From NCBI GenBank assembly GCA_012295275.1, contig CM022679.1, positions 9,779,669 to 9,792,168 of the forward strand: a stretch of DNA of 12,500 nt. Reading direction: 5' to 3'. This document shows, piece after piece, positions 7,976 to 12,500 of the stretch. The notes beneath the pieces are model-generated. The model saw nothing but the letters and a program-made list of their open reading frames with translations. It was not told where the DNA came from and ran no database searches. This DNA comes from Chrysomallon squamiferum (taxonomy: Eukaryota; Mollusca; Gastropoda; Neomphalida; Peltospiridae). Position numbers and translations under genes: made by a program. Position 1 is the stretch's first letter. Each line of letters begins with the position of its first letter.

Positions 7976-8228
7976 CCTACAGTCCTAACAAAGACAAAAA
8001 TTAAATTAAAATAACTGTTTCAACTCATCACTGTGTGAAAATTGTTTTCAAAATCTTTGAGATCGAAACCAGCAATTAAACACAATAAGAAGTAACTTTG
8101 AGCATGTAAATAACAAGTAATCTATCAAAGTAAGTAGATAGTTCAGTGACTAAAAACTAAATTTCAGGTGACTGACCGAAAACACATTTATCTAGTCATC
8201 ATATTTTGCCACTATTTATAGTGATTGC
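7976..8228. other. unique stretch to the right of the foldback element
   Basis: AT-rich unique sequence without long repeats. No coding signal. It may include further parts of the neighbouring repeat family, but nothing in the sequence shows this. Confidence 0.5.
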
Positions 8229-8229
8229 A

Positions 8230-8286
8230 ATATATATATAAACATACACAAAAAAAAAATAATATATATATATATATATATATATA
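8230..8286. repeat. TA tracts split by an A run
   Basis: A TA tract at 8230-8240, a run of nine A, then a TA tract at 8262-8286 that abuts the TCTTCCGAAA palindrome. Confidence 0.9.
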
Positions 8287-8319
8287 TCTTCCGAAATATA
8301 AAGCTTAATTTTCGGAAGA
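8287..8319. repeat. perfect 10-bp inverted repeat TCTTCCGAAA / TTTCGGAAGA
   Basis: TCTTCCGAAA at 8287-8296 and TTTCGGAAGA at 8310-8319 are exact reverse complements around a 13-base spacer that contains AAGCTT. Each arm includes CTTCCG/CGGAAG, the core recognised by ETS-family proteins. It could be a paired ETS site, a small hairpin, or the terminus of an unrecognised element. Confidence 0.6.
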
Positions 8320-8339
8320 AATCTGGGGTTTTTTGTTGT

Positions 8340-8375
8340 TTTTTTTTTCGTGTTTTTTGTTTTGTTTTGTTTTTA
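8340..8375. repeat. T-rich tract with TTTTG units
   Basis: T runs with regular G interruptions (TTTTG repeated). No other content. Confidence 0.85.
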
Positions 8376-8521
8376 TTCTCTTTCACATTTTTACCGTTGA
8401 ATACATAAAGACTTAGTAACAGTTAACCTTTGTATTTGTTAAATCAAATTCGAAAGTTATTGTGGATTACAATATTAAATTATTATTTTCAAGTTTGTTT
8501 CAAGTTAAATGTTGATTCTTT

Positions 8522-8523
<2 letters not shown>

Positions 8524-8587
<64 letters not shown>

Positions 8588-8591
8588 ATTA
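8524..8591. repeat. TTA trinucleotide array
   Basis: About 19 perfect TTA units, then one shifted unit. A small TAA patch lies at about 8614-8627. Confidence 0.95.
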
Positions 8592-8845
8592 GTGTGATTG
8601 TTACTGTTAATGATAATAATAATAATACAAATTAAACTGAAACATTTGAAATAAATAATAAATTTTACATTATGTGAATGATATTTAAAAAGACAGTCTC
8701 AGGATAATATGTATTATATAGTGTGTTTACTTTCGAGGTTTCTTTTCTATTTCTATTTAATTTTTATTGTTATTTATTTATATATTTGTTCATACTAATG
8801 TTAAAGTTGAAGTTTCGGTTCATAAAACGTTTAGCATATTCAAAA

Positions 8846-8847
8846 AA

Positions 8848-8894
<47 letters not shown>

Positions 8895-9050
8895 AAATAA
8901 AATAAAAAAATAAGTAAATAAATTAATAAATAAATAAATAAAATAAAATAAAAATAGACTAAAATTAAAATAATAAATAAATACAATTAAAATAAATAAA
9001 TATTAATAATAACAAATAACAAATATAAAAATAAATTTAAATTTTAAAAA
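8846..9050. repeat. AAAT tetranucleotide array decaying to A/T-rich DNA
   Basis: A perfect AAAT array covers about 8846-8893. It then degenerates into mixed AAAT, AAAAT and AAT units until about 9050. Confidence 0.9.
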
Positions 9051-9169
9051 AATCAGCAATTCCTAATTAAAACATTCTTACACAACTATTTAACAAAAAA
9101 TTCTCATTAAAATGGAAAAAACGATATAACTATATATTTTTTATTTAAAAAAAAAAATCACTTCCTTAT

Positions 9170-9900
9170 TTTCGTGTCAGACCTGCACACGGAGAGCATT
9201 AACATCTATCTTCCTTGTAATCAGCATGTTTCAGCGCCGACTAAGTAACAAGCAAGCACAGGTAAATGATTGCCCACTGCAGGTGAAAGACAGGTAAGTG
9301 TCGCCAAAAACAGCACGGACAATGGACTCATCATTATCATGGCACGTCGACAAAGGACACCATCACCACCTTAGTTTAGCGACACGCAAGAGTAACTGAC
9401 CCTCGTGACAAGCACGTGAAATATCACCACGAAATGAATAAGAGGCTGGAATTTCTCTTTCGCCTCGAAGTGAGGGCATCATTAAGTCAGCTGACAGGTA
9501 AAAACGACCTCGTTAACAGTAAATTACTAAAAAAAAAAAAAAAAAAAAAAAAAATGACCGCTAGTTTTTTACGTCATCAGCAACAACGTCGTTTAATAAA
9601 AAAAAAAAATCGACACCAGGCCTCTGGGCTTCAAACAACCACGCCGACAGCCACGCCTTTGACGATTTATGTAGCTAACGACGTTGACAGCGACGTCAAG
9701 TTTTTAATATAAATGTGGTGTTCTCGTCAAAGCATAATGAGAACGGACGGTACGCAATGCGACGTAAGAGTGAAGTGTATCGCTGGAATATATCACCTGA
9801 ATTAGATGTACCGCTATGATTAGGTGATTGGGATACATAACGCATCGTGTCAATTGAGAGAATGGAAATATGCAAATGTCATTAATAAATAATGTGTGCC
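9170..9900. promoter_or_regulatory. more GC-rich island with clustered E-box and bZIP-type motifs (candidate enhancer)
   Basis: Apart from 26 A at 9529-9554 and a short A run near 9600, this is unique and more GC-rich than its surroundings. It holds CAGGTA at 9259, 9291 and 9495, CAGGTG at 9280, CACGTG at 9413, CAGCTG at 9488, CACCTG at 9794, and TTACGTCA at 9569. These match E-box, ZEB/Snail-like and CREB/ATF-type sites. A plus-strand frame from an ATG at 9434 to 9712 crosses the A run as poly-K and has no recognised domain; I do not call it a gene. CAG/GTAAGT at 9291-9299 is a perfect 5' splice site consensus, so an unannotated exon ending at 9293 is an alternative reading. Confidence 0.35.
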
Positions 9901-9992
9901 ACTTCACCGTAATATTTCATTATGTTGTTTCTCGAGCATCCGTCCCTTTTTTTTTTTTGGTTCGTTTTTCTTTTCATTTTTATTCATTTATT

Positions 9993-9998
<6 letters not shown>

Positions 9999-10044
<46 letters not shown>
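9999..10044. repeat. TA dinucleotide tract
   Basis: About 23 TA units, preceded by T-rich sequence (12 T at 9947-9958). The plus-strand frame ending IYIYIY is a repeat artefact. Confidence 0.95.
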
Positions 10045-10048
<4 letters not shown>

Positions 10049-10050
10049 TT

Positions 10051-10240
10051 ATTAAGTAGTTAAAATTAAATTAAAATTATATATATATATGTTATGTAGT
10101 TAAAATTAAATAAAATTATATATATATATTAAGTAGTCAAAATTAAATAAAATTATATATATATTAAGTAGTTAAAATTAAATAAAATTATATATATATA
10201 TATATATATTAAAAGTAGTTAAAATTAAATAAACATATCT
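10051..10240. repeat. minisatellite with unit near 40 bp (AAGTAGTTAAAATTAAAT plus TA tract)
   Basis: The core AAGTAGTTAAAATTAAAT recurs five times (starting near 10054, 10095, 10131, 10166 and 10213) with small changes. Each of the first four is followed by AAAATTA and a TA tract of different length. Spacing varies from about 35 to 47 bases because the TA tract varies. A diverged half-copy (CTTTAAAATTAAATAAAC) appears near 10363, after another TA tract. Confidence 0.85.
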
Positions 10241-10261
10241 GAAGAATTAAAATAAATGTTG

Positions 10262-10490
10262 TTATATATATATATAAATAAATAAATAAAATAAAATAAA
10301 ATTTATATATATATATATACGTATGGATGGATAAATGGATTATATATATATATATATTAAGCCTTTAAAATTAAATAAACAGCAGAATTATAATGACTTT
10401 GTTTAAAATAATAAATAAATAAATAAAATATGTATTTCTATGTATGTATATATGTATGGATGGATGGATGGATGGATGGATGGATGTATA
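10262..10490. repeat. TA, AAAT and GGAT microsatellites
   Basis: Short TA tracts (about 10263-10276, 10304-10319, 10341-10357), AAAT patches and a perfect GGAT array of about seven units (10457-10485). This looks like a continuation of the minisatellite, with mixed microsatellite growth. Confidence 0.85.
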
Positions 10491-10649
10491 AATTATCAGC
10501 CTTTAAAAATAATCTCATTTCTGTCTTTACTTAATTTCTTTGTTTACGATGGTGGACATTTGATTTGTTTCCCTTCCATAGAATGAAATGTCTAAAATAA
10601 AGTATATCTGATGGCGATTTATTTACATACCATACAATCAATTTATCCA

Positions 10650-10753
10650 CCCCGCCCACACACGCACACAGACACGCAGACACACATACACAAATACTCA
10701 CTCACACACATACATATATACACACAAATGCACACACACCTACATACACACAA

Positions 10754-10806
<53 letters not shown>
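10650..10806. repeat. CA dinucleotide array
   Basis: An imperfect CA-rich lead-in (10650-10755) precedes a perfect CA array of about 25 units (10756-10806). The histidine/threonine-rich open frame across it is an artefact. Long CA tracts can form Z-DNA. Confidence 0.93.
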
Positions 10807-10809
<3 letters not shown>

Positions 10810-11183
10810 GAATGGCTTCATGGACGTTGACTGATTGTACACTGATCTACCCTGGTGTCACAGACAATGACAAATTGATCATTTCTGACAATGACAATGA
10901 CTTGTTTATAGGGTTGTAATTGCGCAAGATAATTTCTTACCTGAATGAATGGATCAAAATGTCACGGCGATCAATCACTTATGAAATGTGACATTACTGG
11001 GAGAAAATAAGAAAATTATTTCTTACATCTAACTGTTTGTTTGTTTTTTTTTTTTTCTTTCAGAAAACGTATTATTTAGTGTTTGTTTCAGTTTGTTTCC
11101 TACATCGCAGTATATGCTAAAACAAATCAGTTAACGATTTTTTTTTTTTTTTTTTTTTGTATCGGGGTTACGACAAGATATAT
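10807..11183. other. unique stretch with a C/EBP-type palindrome
   Basis: Unique, moderately AT-rich DNA ending in a run of 21 T (11138-11158). It contains GACAATGACAA twice (about 10863 and 10887). No gene is visible. Confidence 0.55.
10920..10927. promoter_or_regulatory. C/EBP-type palindrome (TTGCGCAA)
   Basis: The 8-base palindrome TTGCGCAA within ATTGCGCAAG matches the optimal C/EBP bZIP site (ATTGCGCAAT) at nine of ten positions. A single site of this kind is weak evidence for regulation. Confidence 0.25.
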
Positions 11184-11199
11184 AGTTAAATAAACAGAA

Positions 11200-11243
11200 T
11201 GATAAATAAATAAATAGACATACATTCATTTATATGGATAGAC

Positions 11244-11274
<31 letters not shown>

Positions 11275-11318
11275 CAGATGGATAGATAGATAGATAGCTG
11301 GATAGGTAGGTAGGTAGG

Positions 11319-11401
<83 letters not shown>

Positions 11402-11463
11402 CCGGATAGGTATGTAGGTAGGTAGATAGATAGGTAGGTAGGTAGGTAGATAGATAGATAGAT
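11200..11463. repeat. GATA/GGTA tetranucleotide array with duplicated block
   Basis: Period-four DNA with 20 perfect GATA units at 11321-11400. The block GC(T/C)GGATAGGTA with following GGTA units occurs at 11297 and again at 11401, exactly 104 bases (26 units) apart, on either side of the perfect GATA run. The SIYL-repeat open frame on the minus strand is an artefact. Confidence 0.95.
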
Positions 11464-11734
11464 CTGTTAAATACAGTTTACTTTTCATTATTATATTTTG
11501 TATTTAATACGAACCCGTGTTGGATATCCATAAGGTAATTAAACGTATGAATGCTTTTACTTCACTGCTCAGTTAATCATACTTGCAAAAAACCAGTTTT
11601 TCAATTATTCGGTTCTGAAGAAAAATAAAAAATAATAATAAAACATAAAGATTCGATTTACATATGTATATATTTGGTTTAAGACCATAAATTCAGAACA
11701 TGAGTCATTTCCGGTCGAAAAAAGAACAACTAAA

Positions 11735-11735
<1 letters not shown>
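11464..11735. other. AT-rich unique stretch, no gene seen
   Basis: No long repeat, coding signal or RNA gene is visible. Confidence 0.55.
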
Positions 11736-11768
<33 letters not shown>

Positions 11769-11791
11769 AATAACAATAATAATAATAATAA
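11736..11791. repeat. CAA then TAA trinucleotide array
   Basis: About ten CAA units pass into TAA units. The poly-C/Y frame on the minus strand is an artefact. Confidence 0.93.
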
Positions 11792-12010
11792 ACGCAACAA
11801 ACTTCTGTAAACAAGCTAGAAGGACAATAAGAAGAAAGGACTTTTAAAACAAAAGAAAAATCATCAGTTTACCGTTATATTTTAAAAATTATCACTTCTG
11901 TAATTTTTCATTGTCAAAATTAATTTTTGATACTTCGAGAACAGTTTATTAATACTTATATTATTTACATACACACAAGCACAGATATAAATATACATAC
12001 ATGTATTAAT

Positions 12011-12042
<32 letters not shown>

Positions 12043-12049
12043 CGTATCA
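11792..12049. repeat. AT-rich DNA ending in a TA tract
   Basis: Unique AT-rich sequence to about 11965, then ACAT-rich DNA and a TA tract at about 12015-12039. No gene is visible. Confidence 0.7.
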
Positions 12050-12500
12050 TATGACTTAGGGTAATTCTGATTTAGCGATGATTTTTTTTCCACTGTGTAA
12101 ATTAATGATCTAAGATCGAGGCTAAATATATTAATCTGTTGAGTGGACGGCTATTTCAGCTCTGTTTGTCCTTCTTAAGTACTGCTATCTAGCTGGGCAT
12201 CAGTAATTAGCGCATCGTCAAAGTTTCACACTTTGATTTTGTCTTAATTCGATCAGCGTACTAGGTAGAGCACTAAGTTATGGCTGCCGGCCGAATATCA
12301 AAAATTAAAACCTCATATCAGTGAAGCCGCTTTTCTCACATCTACGCGAAGCTAGTATCTTGTCTTTTTGAATTTCAAAGATGGGTCTCATACCACAGTA
12401 GATAAATACCCGATAGTGAAAGCTAAACTAATTTATGATGGCTGTTTGGACTGGAGGCAGAAAATTTTCCCTTTTAGATATGTATCTTTTCCCAGCCGTA
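12050..12500. repeat. possible dispersed repeat (SINE-like?), open to the right
   Basis: This block has balanced composition and no microsatellite, unlike the rest of the window, yet no open frame of note. CAGCGTACTAGG (12254-12265) matches the RNA polymerase III A box at 10 of 12 positions. GGCCGAATATC (12289-12299) is a weak B-box-like sequence 35 bases on. A 7-bp perfect hairpin, TCAAAGT/ACTTTGA, lies at 12218-12236. Its texture resembles interspersed repeats of cephalopod genomes, but that is an impression. It could equally be unique DNA. Confidence 0.3.

Noticed and set aside
9434-9712. Plus-strand ATG frame of about 92 codons
   Set aside because: It crosses a 26-A run as poly-lysine and has no recognisable domain. 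The real content of this island is more likely regulatory or an untested exon.
11186-11488. 100-codon SIYL-repeat protein on the minus strand
   Set aside because: It is a direct translation of the GATA/GGTA array.
12254-12299. A genuine tRNA gene
   Set aside because: The A box is fair but the B box is poor, and no cloverleaf with an acceptor stem can be drawn, so at most it is a degenerate tRNA-derived repeat.

Overview
This window looks like AT-rich, microsatellite-dense intergenic DNA from a large animal nuclear genome. A mollusc is the best guess and a cephalopod fits well, but no gene here fixes the taxonomy. The reasons are a low GC content by eye, long and varied simple repeats (TA, GA, CA, TTA, CAT, AAAT, GGAT, GATA, TTG), many poly-A and poly-T runs, and no dense reading frames or bacterial-style signals. 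Almost all of the longer open frames are translations of tri- or tetranucleotide repeats, or begin at GTG or TTG rather than ATG.

The one gene I can support is at the left edge on the minus strand (257 to 1, continuing out of the window). It is the amino-terminal exon of a probable transcription factor. It opens with an ATG in good context and an in-frame stop lies upstream. Its base composition and amino acid use are far more gene-like than the rest of the window, and it carries an engrailed-homology-1 (eh1) type Groucho-binding motif, FSVDKIL. The DNA-binding domain is not in the window, so the family (homeobox or forkhead among others) cannot be settled. A poly-T tract followed by CAG on the minus strand, about 180 bases upstream of the ATG, is a plausible 3' splice site.

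The rest (about 0.26 to 12.5 kb) would be 5' flanking or intronic DNA of that gene. From left to right it holds: a fairly repeat-poor stretch to 1.44 kb; a TTTA/TTTG-type tetranucleotide block (1.76-2.01 kb); a perfect GA tract (2.5 kb); a long repeat-poor stretch (2.57-4.5 kb) with an exact PBX-MEIS decamer and a full CRE; CAT/TTA arrays with higher-order organisation (5.1-5.4 and 7.29-7.46 kb); T-rich DNA with a 126-bp tandem duplication (6.25-6.5 kb); a foldback element of about 144 bp with 20-bp terminal inverted repeats (7.83-7.98 kb); a more GC-rich island (9.17-9.9 kb) with clustered E-box and ZEB/Snail-like sites; a minisatellite with a unit near 40 bp (10.05-10.24 kb); GGAT, CA and GATA arrays (10.45-11.46 kb); and a non-microsatellite block at the right end (12.05-12.5 kb) that may be a dispersed repeat with weak tRNA-like promoter boxes.

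I found no new biological system. The most worthwhile leads are the eh1-bearing exon, the foldback element, and the repeat-poor islands that contain strong transcription factor motifs upstream of a likely developmental regulator.
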